Below, in pieces: positions 16,970 through 25,591 of a stretch of 44,097 nt of DNA. The notes under the pieces were generated by a model. The model was not told where the DNA came from, searched no databases, and saw only the letters and a list, made by a program, of their open reading frames with translations. The stretch's first letter is position 1. The number at the start of each line of letters is the position of its first letter. Position numbers and translations under genes: made by a program. Origin of the DNA: an uncultured Desulfobacterales bacterium (GTDB lineage Bacteria; Desulfobacterota; Desulfobacteria; Desulfobacterales; JAFDCJ01); contig CALZJV010000033.1 in assembly GCA_945787595.1 (NCBI GenBank), positions 1 through 44,097 of the forward strand, in the 5' to 3' direction.

Positions 16970-17719
16970 CTAGGCCAAGATTTTATCAAAGATTGTAAAA
17001 GCGGCCTGAACAGACGGGCAGTCTTCCGGCATTTCGACAGTGGGACGTCCGTTAAAGTCGAAATCATATACGGTCCGGTCTTCGGGTACCGTGCCGGCCA
17101 GTTCGAGCCCGCCCGCTTCGACCATCTTCAACGCCTGGTCGGAAGGTGCTTCTTTAATCTGATTGATCACCGCATAGCTTTTGCCGACACCAATGTTTAG
17201 CCGTTTGGCGAGATCGTCAATCCTAATGGCGGCCTGAAGTCCGCGTCGGGAAGAATCTGAAACGATCAAAAGAATATCCACGTTTTTCGTGGTTAATCGG
17301 CTGATATGTTCCATGCCGGCCTCGTTGTCCATGACGATAAATGGATAATTGCCGGCCAGCCGATCCATAAAACCGGCCAGCAGCGTATTGGCGGCACAGT
17401 AGCAACCGGCTCCCTCGGGCTGTCCCATAACGACCAGATCATATCCAGGTGCTTCCACCATGGCCTCTTCCAGCTTCATTTCCATAAATATGTCTTTGGT
17501 CATGCCGCCGGGGACGATGCCTTTCTTCATTTCTTCCCGGGCGTTGCCAAGGGTGTCTTTGATTTCAAGGCCGAGAACTTCATTTAAATTCGCATTGCAA
17601 TCGGCATCAACTGCTAAAATCGGTGTTTTGTTTGCCTTTACCAGGTATTTTATAAGCAGACCGGCCATGGTGGTTTTCCCGCTGCCACCCTTGCCAGCCA
17701 GAGCGATCGTGTATGGCAT
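16970..17719 (-). CDS. cooC: CooC-type nickel-insertion ATPase (CODH maturation)
   Basis: A 249-residue MinD/ParA-like P-loop ATPase. GKGGSGKTT is at 10-17, with the deviant-Walker Lys pattern, and DADCNANL at 38-45. Cys106-Tyr-Cys108 in EGAGCYCAAN is the CXC that coordinates metal at the dimer interface of CooC/AcsF. CooC dimers deliver nickel to the C-cluster of CO dehydrogenase (AcsF to acetyl-CoA synthase) in an ATP-dependent step. No CODH gene lies in the window, so its client is encoded elsewhere. The ATG at 17719 begins MPYTIALAGKGG with AAGGA about 10 nt upstream; an ATG three codons earlier lies too close to the same site. Confidence 0.87.
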   Translation of the reverse strand: MPYTIALAGKGGSGKTTMAGLLIKYLVKANKTPILAVDADCNANLNEVLGLEIKDTLGNAREEMKKGIVPGGMTKDIFMEMKLEEAMVEAPGYDLVVMGQPEGAGCYCAANTLLAGFMDRLAGNYPFIVMDNEAGMEHISRLTTKNVDILLIVSDSSRRGLQAAIRIDDLAKRLNIGVGKSYAVINQIKEAPSDQALKMVEAGGLELAGTVPEDRTVYDFDFNGRPTVEMPEDCPSVQAAFTIFDKILA

Positions 17720-18004
17720 CGTTATCATTTCCTTTTTTATTAGAGTCTTAATGGTTAATTCTTTAATATACTAATTTGGATCCTGCCTGTCCAGTCCACA
17801 ATAATTCTAAATTATTAGGTCAGTTTCAGCCAACAGTCAAGTTCCTTTTGATTGCCGACCTCAACGCGCTTAAAACTACCAGCGTTTTATCGCAATTTTC
17901 AGGTTTTCAATTTCGGTTTTGAAACCCCTTGCATTGGTCCAAGTCATGTGTTAATCCCAACATAAAATTGGCAGCTGTATACAATAATTTTTGGAGGAAT
18001 AAGA

Positions 18005-19159
18005 ATGGATTTTGAACTCACTAAATCGCAAAAAGAAATTCTGAAAGCTGCAAAGGAATTTGCTAAAGGCGAATTTGACAAGGAGCTTGCCCTTGAACTG
18101 GACAGAAAGCATGAGTTTCCGACGAAAATCTGGAAGAAAGCCGCGAACCTCGGATTTATTGGCATCCATTACCCGGAAGAATATTCCGGCCAGGGGCTTG
18201 GTGTTTTGGAAAACATCATTATTGCCGATGCCTTTTGCGCCCAGGACTCCGGCATCGGGAGCGCCGTTGTCCTTTCCAGCTTTGCCTCTGAATGTGTATT
18301 GCGATTTGGCAGTGAGGAGTTAAAGCAAAAATTTCTACCCGCGGTTGCCGAGGGTGAAATGCTCTCGGCCGGATCGTTTACCGAACCGGGACATGGTTCG
18401 GACATCACGTCGTTGGATACCACGGCCGTGAGAGAGGGGGAAGAATGGGTCATTAACGGCACGAAGACGTTTATCACCAACGGCGGGATGGCCGGTTTTT
18501 ATTGTACCATGTGTCAGACGGACAGCGAAGTTCAGCCATCTTACAGAGGCATCAGTCTGATCCTGGTTGAGGCCGATCGAGAAGGCCTGACCACCGCCGA
18601 TGTGGGTGAAAAAATGGGGATTCACATGATGTCCACCGCCGAGGTCAATTATAAAGATGTACGCGTGCCTGCCGCTAATTTGATCGGCGAAGCGGGCAAG
18701 GGTTTTTATCAAGTACTCGACTTTTTTGATGAAAGCCGGATTCTCGTGGCCGCCCAGGCCTTGGGAACGGCTCAGGGTGCATTTAATCGCGCCTTGGCCT
18801 ACGTCAAAGAACGAGAACAGTTCGGTCGTAAGATTGCGCAGTTCCAGGTCACCCAGCACAAACTCGCCGAAATGGCGACCAAGATAGAACTTGCCCGCTT
18901 GATCACCTACAAGGCGGCCTGGAATTATGATCAGGGCCGTATCGACCCGAAACTTACCTCGATGGCCAAAATGTATGCCGCTCGCACGGCAGTTGAAGTG
19001 GCCGACGAGGCCATCCAGCTTCTGGGTGGATACGGATATATGACTGAATATGAAGTCGAACGTTTTTATCGCGATGCCAAGATCACCGAAATTTACGAAG
19101 GCACCAAAGAAATTCAGAAAAATACGATTGCCAGCGCTCTAATCGGTAAAATTAAATAG
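18005..19159 (+). CDS. Acyl-CoA dehydrogenase
   Basis: A 384-residue FAD-dependent acyl-CoA dehydrogenase of the short/medium-chain type, introducing a trans-2,3 double bond and passing electrons to an ETF. The order is the N-terminal helical domain (about 1-115), the central beta domain with SAGSFTEPGHGSDI and WVINGTKTFITNGG, and the C-terminal helical domain with the FAD contacts REQFGRKIAQFQ and LLGGYGY. IYEGTKEIQ places the likely catalytic Glu at 365, as in short-chain and butyryl-CoA enzymes. GGAGGAAT lies 6-10 nt before the ATG. Substrate length cannot be decided from sequence. No convincing FadR site was found in its upstream region. It is transcribed alone; a repeat block begins two bases after the stop. 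Confidence 0.92.
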   Translation: MDFELTKSQKEILKAAKEFAKGEFDKELALELDRKHEFPTKIWKKAANLGFIGIHYPEEYSGQGLGVLENIIIADAFCAQDSGIGSAVVLSSFASECVLRFGSEELKQKFLPAVAEGEMLSAGSFTEPGHGSDITSLDTTAVREGEEWVINGTKTFITNGGMAGFYCTMCQTDSEVQPSYRGISLILVEADREGLTTADVGEKMGIHMMSTAEVNYKDVRVPAANLIGEAGKGFYQVLDFFDESRILVAAQALGTAQGAFNRALAYVKEREQFGRKIAQFQVTQHKLAEMATKIELARLITYKAAWNYDQGRIDPKLTSMAKMYAARTAVEVADEAIQLLGGYGYMTEYEVERFYRDAKITEIYEGTKEIQKNTIASALIGKIK

Positions 19160-19160
19160 C

Positions 19161-19282
19161 ATGGAGCATAGGGCATAGGGCATTGGGCATAGGGCATGGG
19201 GCATAGGGCATGGGGCAAAGGGCAATGGGGCAATGGGGCATAGGGCATAGGGCATGGGGCATAGGGCATGGAGCATTGGGCA
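19161..19282 (+). repeat. GGGCATAGGGCAT short-period repeat block
   Basis: About 120 bp made almost entirely of GGGCATA, GGGCATG and GGGCAAT units, starting two bases after the acyl-CoA dehydrogenase stop codon. Units vary from 7 to 10 bp, so this is not a clean tandem array. There is no coding potential on either strand beyond repeat-coded peptides. Confidence 0.85.
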
Positions 19283-19327
19283 GCACAAAGCTGACAGGGA
19301 GAAGGACCCGGAAGCAATCAGCCATAA

Positions 19328-19372
19328 TCTAACCCGGATAAAATGGAATTGAAAATTGAAGATTGCAAATTA
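19328..19372 (+). repeat. Dispersed repeat CCGGAATTGAAnATTGAA, copy 2
   Basis: AACCCGGATAAAATGGAATT, then GAAAATTGAAGATTGCAAATT. The last stretch is identical to part of the copy at 24209-24262. Confidence 0.7.
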
Positions 19373-19373
19373 T

Positions 19374-19444
19374 AGGTGTCAGGTTTCGGGTGTCAGGAAG
19401 GCGTTTGGCTAAATCCAGAAACCTGAACACTGACACCTGAAACC
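19374..19444. repeat. TGTCAGGTTTC foldback
   Basis: Left arm GGTGTCAGGTTTCGGGTGTC (19376-19395 region); right arm CCTGAACACTGACACCTGAA (19422-19441 region); loop about 25 nt. A related pair lies at 21644-21732. Confidence 0.75.
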
Positions 19445-19466
19445 ATACATCTTAAGTTCGTTACCA

Positions 19467-19495
19467 ATGTTGTCAGATAAAACTCGAAAGGGGCC
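19467..19495 (+). repeat. Dispersed motif GTTGTCAGATAAAAC, copy 2
   Basis: ATGTTGTCAGATAAAACTCG followed by AAAGGGGC, matching 2859-2888. It ends about 22 bp before the phasin-like start codon. Confidence 0.6.
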
Positions 19496-19516
19496 TAACC
19501 AAGAAGGGAGCATGAA

Positions 19517-19828
19517 ATGCCTGACTTAATTAAAAAAACCTTGCTGGCAGGTGTCGGCCTTGCACTGAAAACCTGGGATGAAGTGGAAGACCTGGCCAAG
19601 GAGCTGGTAGATAAAGGCAAAATGAACGAAAAAGATGGTAACAAATTTCTAAAAGACCTGCAAAAGCGGTATGAAGAAACCCAAAAAAAACTGGAAGCCC
19701 GGGTGGAAAAAACCGTCAAGGATTTTTTGAAGAAAGCCAATGTGGTTACCAGCGATGAATTAAAGGCTGTAAAGAAAGAAGTCCGAGAATTGAAAAAGAT
19801 GATCAGCAGCGAGAATGAGAAATCGTGA
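19517..19828 (+). CDS. Phasin-like small coiled-coil protein
   Basis: A 103-residue, highly charged, helical protein. A short hydrophobic N-terminal segment (LIKKTLLAGVGLALKTWDEV) is followed by a Lys/Glu-rich coiled coil (about 40-100) with LQKRYEETQKKLEARVEKTV. This resembles the phasin (PhaI/PhaF-type) proteins that coat polyhydroxyalkanoate granules; similar proteins also occur in species without PHA. GAAGGGAG lies upstream of the ATG. The next gene is an ABC1/UbiB-type kinase, a pairing that suggests a lipid- or quinone-related role. Family assignment is by composition and pattern only. Confidence 0.6.
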   Translation: MPDLIKKTLLAGVGLALKTWDEVEDLAKELVDKGKMNEKDGNKFLKDLQKRYEETQKKLEARVEKTVKDFLKKANVVTSDELKAVKKEVRELKKMISSENEKS

Positions 19829-19897
19829 TCTATATGCGTTCATTTCAAATTTTAGATCATTCTCTTAACTAAAATTAATACCTAATTTTATTCATCT

Positions 19898-21594
19898 ATG
19901 CTGAGCATAAGAAAAATCGGTGTCATTGGTCGAACCTATCGACACCTCAATCGCTATCGCCAGATCCTGACCGTACTGTTTAAATATGGTTTTGGAGATT
20001 TACTGGAAATGCTGAAGATCGATCAATATCTTGAAGTCGGTCTTCAAATGATATCCAGGAACCGTGGGGCACGGGTTGAACGCCTGAACCGACCGCAGCG
20101 GTTAAGAATGGCCTTTGAAGAGCTTGGACCACCTATATAAAGTTCGGGCAGATACTTTCCACCCGGCCGGATCTTATCCCCATGGAGTTTATTCAGGAGC
20201 TTTCAAAGCTGCAGGATGACGTCCCGGCATTTCCCTTCAAAGAAGTCTGCAAAGTTGTCGAATCTGAATTCGGCCAGCCGCCGGAAGAAATTTTCGACCG
20301 CCTCGAGGAAGAACCTCAGGCCTCAGCCTCCATCGGCCAGGTTCACCGGGCGGTTTTGAAAGACGGTGAGGCCGTCGCCGTTAAATTTCAGCGACCCGGG
20401 ATTCGTAAGATTATCGAGATCGACCTTGAAATCATGCTGCATCTGGCGACCTTGGCGGAACGTCATATCGAGGAGCTATCCCTTCACCGGCCGGTAAAGA
20501 TTGTTGACGAATTTGCGCGTACGCTCGAAAAAGAAATCGATTACAAAATTGAAGCCACCAGCATGGAGCGTTGTGCCCGCCAATTCCTGGATGATCCCTA
20601 TGTTTACATTCCCAAGGTTTACCGGGAAGTCACGACTTCACGCATACTGACCGCCGAGTTTATCGAGGGGATTAAAATATCTGATATCGACAGGCTGGAA
20701 TCAGCAGGACTGGATAGAAAGGTAATCACCACTCGCGGTGCAGATCTGGTACTCAAGCAGGTCTTTGAATACGGGTTTTTCCATGCCGACCCCCATCCGG
20801 GCAACATTTTTGCGCTGTCGAACAATGTCATCTGCCTGATTGATTTTGGAATGGTCGGTGTGGTGGATCGGCAGACACGGGATGATTTTGTCGATTTGCT
20901 CGACAGCATTGTCCACCAGAATGAAATGCAGGCCTCCGAGGTGCTGCTCAAATTAACCTACTGGGATGAAGAGCCGGATAGACGCTTGCTCGAACGAGAG
21001 GTTGCGGATTTCATGGGGCGTCATCTTTACAAGCCGCTGAAGGAGATTGAGCTCGGCATACTGCTACAGCAAATGCTGGAGGTGGCCGGCGAATTTCAGC
21101 TGCGCATTCCGCCGGATCTATTTCTGATGATAAAAGCACTGGGCACGGTCGAAGGTGTGGGCCATTTGCTGGATCCGGACTTTGATATGATTGCCCAGGC
21201 GACACCTTTTGTAACCAATGTGAAGCTGGCAAGATATAAGCCCGAGCGGATTGCCGAGGATGTATTCGATCTTTCCGCCAAATTGTTGCGATTTCTGCGG
21301 CAATTTCCAAAAGAGTTGCTCGATATCACCCAGATAATCCGGCAGCGAAAGCTCAGTCTTCAAGTTGAGCACCGGGGTCTAGAAACCATGTTGGTCACCC
21401 ATGATCGGATCTCCAACCGCATTTCTTTTTCCATCCTGATTGCGGCACTGATTATTGGATCCGCACTCATCGTGATATCGGAAACCCCGCCCCTTATTTA
21501 TGGAATTTCCCTTATCGGGATCATTCTCTTTTTTGCCGCTGCCATTATGGGAATTTGGCTGCTGGTGGCGATACTTAGGAAGGGTAGACTTTAG
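19898..21594 (+). pseudogene. ABC1/UbiB-family atypical kinase, interrupted by a frameshift
   Basis: Two reading frames together give one protein of about 565 residues. Codons 1-80 (from 19898) end GPPI-stop. One base shifted, the text continues as YIKFGQILSTRPDLIP and runs to 21594. Restoring one base near 20131-20135 (GGACCACC to GGACCAACC) rebuilds the family motif GPTYIKFGQ, which includes the KxGQ signature of ABC1/COQ8 proteins. Downstream are ASIGQVHRA, AVKFQRPG (Lys), EKEIDYKIEA, HADPHPGNIF and LIDFGMVG, then two C-terminal membrane helices. Relatives support ubiquinone or other isoprenoid-lipid metabolism and have weak ATPase rather than protein kinase activity. It is either a genuine null allele or a one-base consensus error; everything after the shift is intact, which favours an error or a very recent event. 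Confidence 0.85.
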
Positions 21595-21643
21595 TCGTTG
21601 TTTAGGGTGGCGGGAATTGATGATTTTCATTTACTGAAAAAAA

Positions 21644-21732
21644 GGTTTCTGGTTTCAGTGTTCTGGTTTCAGGGTTTTGCGACTCGCCTTTCTGATCTGC
21701 CTCCGGCAGAAAACCTGACACCTGACACCTAT
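21644..21732. repeat. TTTCTGGTTTCAG / CCTGACACCTG foldback
   Basis: GGTTTCTGGTTTCAGTGTTC and following units (from about 21645) face AACCTGACACCTGACACCT (about 21713-21731). It is the same family as 19374-19444, between the ABC1 kinase and cysS. Confidence 0.7.
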
Positions 21733-21844
21733 AATTTGCAGCATTAACTTATCAGCGTGCTTGCTGCCCTTCATGGGCCACTTTTTACGGACCTCGTCTC
21801 GGAGAAAGCTTAGTGCCTTAACAACTATTACAAAGAATAACATC

Positions 21845-23239
21845 ATGAAGTTACGATTACACAATTCGTTGGATAGAAAAAAATCCGTGTTTAACCCCAT
21901 CCATCCGGGAAAAGTGGGTCTGTATACTTGCGGACCAACGGTTTACAACTTTGCGCACATCGGTAATCTGCGGACTTATATTTTTGAAGATATTTTAAAG
22001 CGGGTGTTGCGGTACAATGACTTTCAAGTAAAGCATGTAATGAATATTACCGATGTCGGCCACTTAACCGGCGATCGGGACATGGGCGAAGATAAAATGG
22101 AAAAGGGCGCCCAACGCGAGGGCAGGACCGCCTGGGAGATTGCAGAATTTTATACCCGCGCGTTCAAAAGCGACATCACGCGACTGAATATCATCGAACC
22201 GGATATCTGGGTCAAAGCAACCGATACAATTGACGATCAAATTGCACTGATCAACATCCTGGAAGAAAAAGGATATACCTATCGGACGGGTGATGGTATT
22301 TATTTCGATACATCCAAGTTTAAGGATTATACCAGGCTTTCCCATCAGGACATCGAGTCCTTGCGCGAAGGTGCCCGGGTGGAAAAAAATCCGGAAAAGC
22401 GTAATGTCACCGATTTTGCTTTGTGGAAATTTTCACCCGAGGGGGCTCGGCGGCAAATGGAATGGGATTCTCCTTGGGGAACCGGATTTCCGGGATGGCA
22501 TATTGAATGTTCCGCCATGAGTATGAAATATTTAGGCGAACAGCTCGATATTCATTGCGGTGGGACCGATCACATCGATGTACACCACACCAATGAAATA
22601 GCGCAGTCCGAGGCGGCCACAGGCAGAAAATTTTTTAATTGCTGGATGCACGGCGCTTTTTTAATTATCTCCGGTGGCAAAAAAATGGCCAAAAGTGCAG
22701 ATAACTTTCTCACCCTTGACAATGCCTTTGTGAATAAAGGCATCAATCCGCTGGTTTATCGTTTTGCAGCCTTCCAAACTCACTATCGCAAGCCCATGGA
22801 ATACAGCGAGGAGAGTATTCAGGCCTCCCGCAATGGTTTGCAGCATTTACAGAACCAGGTGCGGCAAGCGGCCCAAAACTGCGCCGGGCAAAAGGGGACT
22901 GTAATAGATGAATATAAAACCAAATTTCTGGATGCAATAAATGATGATCTAAATATGCCCAGGGCCATGGCCGTGGTTCAGGAAATGCTGAAAAGCAGCA
23001 TCGACGATGCCGATAAACATGCCACCGTAATTGATTTTGACCGTGTGCTGGGGCTCAACCTCGATAAGGTAGACAAGCCCGAAGAATTACCGCAAGAGAT
23101 TGAAATATTGGTTGCAGAACGCCAGGCTGCCCGGGATGCCAAAGATTGGGCCGCCTCCGACCGGCTGCGCGACACAATCCAGGATCTGGGATACGCAGTT
23201 CAAGATACCAAAGATGGTATTAAGGTGATTAAGAAATAG
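21845..23239 (+). CDS. cysS: Cysteinyl-tRNA synthetase
   Basis: A 464-residue class I aminoacyl-tRNA synthetase charging tRNA-Cys. Zinc ligands are visible in YTCGPTVYNF and WHIECSAMS, with the HCGGTDHIDVHHTNE block. The HIGH motif is present as HIGN (AHIGNLRTYIF). The KMSKS loop is KMAKS in GGKKMAKSADNF. A C-terminal helical DALR-like domain follows. Length is normal. The ATG at 21845 gives MKLRLHNSLDRKK, the usual N-terminus; an in-frame start at 21761 would add 28 unrelated residues. No strong ribosome-binding site is visible. It lies 49 bp before znuA, so it probably leads a zinc-related operon. Confidence 0.95.
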   Translation: MKLRLHNSLDRKKSVFNPIHPGKVGLYTCGPTVYNFAHIGNLRTYIFEDILKRVLRYNDFQVKHVMNITDVGHLTGDRDMGEDKMEKGAQREGRTAWEIAEFYTRAFKSDITRLNIIEPDIWVKATDTIDDQIALINILEEKGYTYRTGDGIYFDTSKFKDYTRLSHQDIESLREGARVEKNPEKRNVTDFALWKFSPEGARRQMEWDSPWGTGFPGWHIECSAMSMKYLGEQLDIHCGGTDHIDVHHTNEIAQSEAATGRKFFNCWMHGAFLIISGGKKMAKSADNFLTLDNAFVNKGINPLVYRFAAFQTHYRKPMEYSEESIQASRNGLQHLQNQVRQAAQNCAGQKGTVIDEYKTKFLDAINDDLNMPRAMAVVQEMLKSSIDDADKHATVIDFDRVLGLNLDKVDKPEELPQEIEILVAERQAARDAKDWAASDRLRDTIQDLGYAVQDTKDGIKVIKK

Positions 23240-23288
23240 CATATGCAGACAATTTTTGTCCTTGATCCCGGCTGGAAGGATATAAAAT

Positions 23289-24209
23289 ATGACGAAATTA
23301 GGCAGCCAAGTTATCGGTCTTTTGGCAATATTTATTGCAATTTTGGCGCTTTCGGAGTCTGCGGAAGGTAAAGTCGCTGTATTTGTCAGCATTATGCCTC
23401 AAAAGTATTTTGTGCAACAAATAGGCAAAAACCTGGTGAATATTCAGGTGATGGTTAAACCCGGCGCAAGTCCATCGACGTATGAGCCTAAGCCCAGGCA
23501 GATGGCAGCCATCGCCAGGGCCCAAATCTATTTCTCTATCGGTGTGCCGTTTGAAAACGCCTGGTTGAACAAAATCGCTTCATCAAATCCGAATATGATG
23601 GTCGTGCAAACAGACCATGGAATCCCAAAAATTGCCATGGACGACGACCATCATCACATGGAGGATGCAGATCAGTATCCTAAAAACGAGCATGGACAAG
23701 ATGAAAATCGAAAGGATCGCGGCATCCTTGATCCTCATATCTGGTTGTCCCCACCGTTGGTAATGATTCAAGCCCGTAGAATTCTAGCTGCACTTCAAGA
23801 GGCTGATCCGGTCCATCGTTCCGATTATGAAGCCAATTTCAAAGCCTTTTCCTCTGAGATTTCAGAGCTGGACACCGAACTCAGGAATATCTTCAGCGCT
23901 AAGCACGGACTGCAGTTTATGGTGTTTCACCCCGCCTGGGGGTATTTTGCCGACACGTATGGTTTGAAACAGATTCCGGTAGAAATCGAGGGTAAGAATC
24001 CAAAGCCGGCGCAACTTAAGGGGTTGATAGAATACGCCAACCATCACGATATCAATGTCATTTTCGTGCAGCCGCAATTCTCCGCCAAAAGTGCTGAAGT
24101 GATTGCCAGGGGCATCAATGGGCAGGTCATTTTTGCCGATCCGCTGGCCGAAGAGTGGGCTGTAAATTTGCACAAAGTGGCCCGAGAGATTAAGGCGGCA
24201 TTGAGGTAA
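23289..24209 (+). CDS. znuA: Zinc ABC transporter, periplasmic binding protein (ZnuA-like)
   Basis: A 306-residue cluster A-I metal-binding protein with an N-terminal signal sequence (hydrophobic about 8-24). The metal ligands expected of ZnuA/TroA are recognisable as DPHIWLSP, FHPAWGYFAD and a late Asp in IFADPLAEE. A His/Asp-rich insert (DDDHHHMEDAD, then KNEHGQDE) at about 118-140 is the charged flexible loop typical of zinc-specific, rather than manganese-specific, members. The first ligand His, normally near PHxYEPxP, is replaced: the sequence is GASPSTYEPKPRQM, with Ser at that place, so coordination may differ. GGAAGGAT lies about 9 nt before the ATG. Genes for the ATPase and permease follow. 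Confidence 0.87.
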   Translation: MTKLGSQVIGLLAIFIAILALSESAEGKVAVFVSIMPQKYFVQQIGKNLVNIQVMVKPGASPSTYEPKPRQMAAIARAQIYFSIGVPFENAWLNKIASSNPNMMVVQTDHGIPKIAMDDDHHHMEDADQYPKNEHGQDENRKDRGILDPHIWLSPPLVMIQARRILAALQEADPVHRSDYEANFKAFSSEISELDTELRNIFSAKHGLQFMVFHPAWGYFADTYGLKQIPVEIEGKNPKPAQLKGLIEYANHHDINVIFVQPQFSAKSAEVIARGINGQVIFADPLAEEWAVNLHKVAREIKAALR

Positions 24210-24262
24210 AACCTAATCCGGACGAGCCGGAATTGAAAATTGAAGATTGCAAATTGAATATT
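24209..24262 (+). repeat. Dispersed repeat CCGGAATTGAAnATTGAA, copy 3
   Basis: AATCCGGACGAGCCGGAATT, then GAAAATTGAAGATTGCAAATT and GAATATTTGTG. It joins features of the copies at 14153 and 19328. Just after it comes ACAGGATTAACAGGATTTTT (about 24340), another short repeat type, before znuC. Confidence 0.7.
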
Positions 24263-24388
24263 TGTGGATGTCGCTCGCGCAGCGCAGGCGCTTGCGCCGC
24301 GTGTCGCTCCGTCCTTTTTAAAATAGAAAGAATTCATTTAGACAGGATTAACAGGATTTTTTTGTTTAGTATGGTTATATCCTCCCAT

Positions 24389-25162
24389 ATGAATAAAACG
24401 GTTATCGAAGCGCAAAATCTTAATTTCTCATACGACCAACAACCGGTAATTAGGGGTGTTAATCTGAGGGTCCAATCGGGTGATTTCATGGCCATGATCG
24501 GTCCCAACGGCGGCGGCAAGACGACCCTGCTGAAACTAATGCTGGGTCTGTTGAACGCGGATTCAGGCAGCATTCGAATTTTTGGCAAGACGCCGAAAGA
24601 CATTTCGCACCGAATCGGCTATGTGCCCCAGGATATCCACATCAATCAAAACTTCCCCATCTCCTCATTAGATGTGGTTTTAATGGGAAAATTGAAGCCC
24701 GGCAAAGGGCGCTCGCGGCATTCGAAAGAAGATCACGTGGCCGCGCTGCAGGCTCTTGAGCAGGTTGGGATGGGCAATTATCGCAATCAACGGATCAGTG
24801 AACTTTCAGGGGGACAAAAACAGCGGGTTTTCATTGCCCGCGCCCTGGTAACGAATCCCGACATTTTGTTTTTAGATGAACCGACTGCCAGCATCGACAA
24901 CAAAGGGCAGAATGAGTTTTATGCGCTCCTAAAAGAATTAAATCATAAAATCACCATCATCGTCGTCAACCACGACTTGATGGTAATATCCAGATATGTC
25001 AAATCGGTGGCCTGTGTGAATCAGCGTCTGCATTACCATGGTCGCGCGGAACTCACCGGAGAAATGATCGAAATGATGTATGACTGTAAAATCGAAGAGA
25101 CTTGCCCCGTCGAGTTAATTGCCCATGGCTTGCCGCATCGGGTTTGGTCATATTCTATCTGA
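24389..25162 (+). CDS. znuC: Zinc ABC transporter, ATP-binding protein (ZnuC-like)
   Basis: A 257-residue ABC ATPase. Walker A is GPNGGGKTTLLK (about 35-46), the Q-loop is VPQDI, the signature is ELSGGQKQRVFIARAL (about 137-152), Walker B is ILFLDEPTASID, and the switch His is in VVNHDL. It energises uptake by the znuA/znuB products at the inner membrane. The chosen start MNKTVIEAQNLNFSYD gives the usual N-terminus; in-frame alternatives at 24371 or further upstream run into repeat DNA. The gap from znuA (about 180 bp) is repeat-filled, which is long for this operon. Confidence 0.9.
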   Translation: MNKTVIEAQNLNFSYDQQPVIRGVNLRVQSGDFMAMIGPNGGGKTTLLKLMLGLLNADSGSIRIFGKTPKDISHRIGYVPQDIHINQNFPISSLDVVLMGKLKPGKGRSRHSKEDHVAALQALEQVGMGNYRNQRISELSGGQKQRVFIARALVTNPDILFLDEPTASIDNKGQNEFYALLKELNHKITIIVVNHDLMVISRYVKSVACVNQRLHYHGRAELTGEMIEMMYDCKIEETCPVELIAHGLPHRVWSYSI

Positions 25163-25195
25163 TAGCATTGGAACCATAGGCATGAAAATTCCAAT

Positions 25196-25318
25196 CACCA
25201 AATGACAAATCACAAACAATATCCAAATCCCAATGTCCGATGACCGAAAATAGTTTTGAATTTTGGTCATTGCTTATTGAGATTTATTTGAAATTTGAGT
25301 TTTGTAATTTGGGATTTA
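25196..25318. repeat. CAAAT/ATTTG foldback between znuC and znuB
   Basis: The left half is CAAATGACAAATCACAAACA and following CCAAATCCCAAT units. The right half is its approximate complement, TTGAAATTTGAGTTTTGTAA then TTTGGGATTT. The same family is at 33825-33902, 34640-34680 and 42880-43015. Confidence 0.7.
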
Positions 25319-25380
25319 GCAGATGACATTTTGACAGAGAATAGTTTCACTACCCAAAAGACCAATTTTCTACGACTTAT

Positions 25381-25570
25381 TAGTGCCCATCCACAAATCG
25401 GTAAAACCAGTATGGGCACCAAATAGTGTTTCCAATTCAGAAATGCGGATTTTTGTCCAAGGTCAAGGAAATCAAGCGTTTGTGCGGAGACGTAGCTGGC
25501 TACGTCGCACAAGCAAACGCGCCGATTGACGCCGAGATTGGGCAAAAAGACCATTTATGGATGGAAACTA
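25381..25570. mobile_element. 190-bp palindromic MITE-like element, copy A
   Basis: It has near-identical ends in inverted orientation: TAGTGCCCATCCACAAAT on the left and the complement of TAGTTTCCATCCATAAAT on the right. A 5' hairpin (GTGCCCAT/ATGGGCAC) is followed by a foldback of about 147 bp centred at about 25498 on ACGTAGCTGGCTACGT, flanked by GTTTGTGCG/CGCACAAGC. A second copy at 43728-43918 differs at about 15 positions by eye. No protein is encoded. It ends 21 bp before znuB and separates it from znuC. Confidence 0.85.
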
Positions 25571-25591
25571 ATTAAGATCAGTGTTAAAAAT

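Noticed and set aside
17800..18004. FadR operator before the acyl-CoA dehydrogenase
   Set aside because: The best match (TTGGTCCAAGTC near 17935) keeps only half of the core, so it was not annotated.
19161..19282. Possible CRISPR array in the GGGCAT block
   Set aside because: Units are 7-10 bp, adjacent and degenerate, with no spacers of constant length; this is a simple-repeat block.
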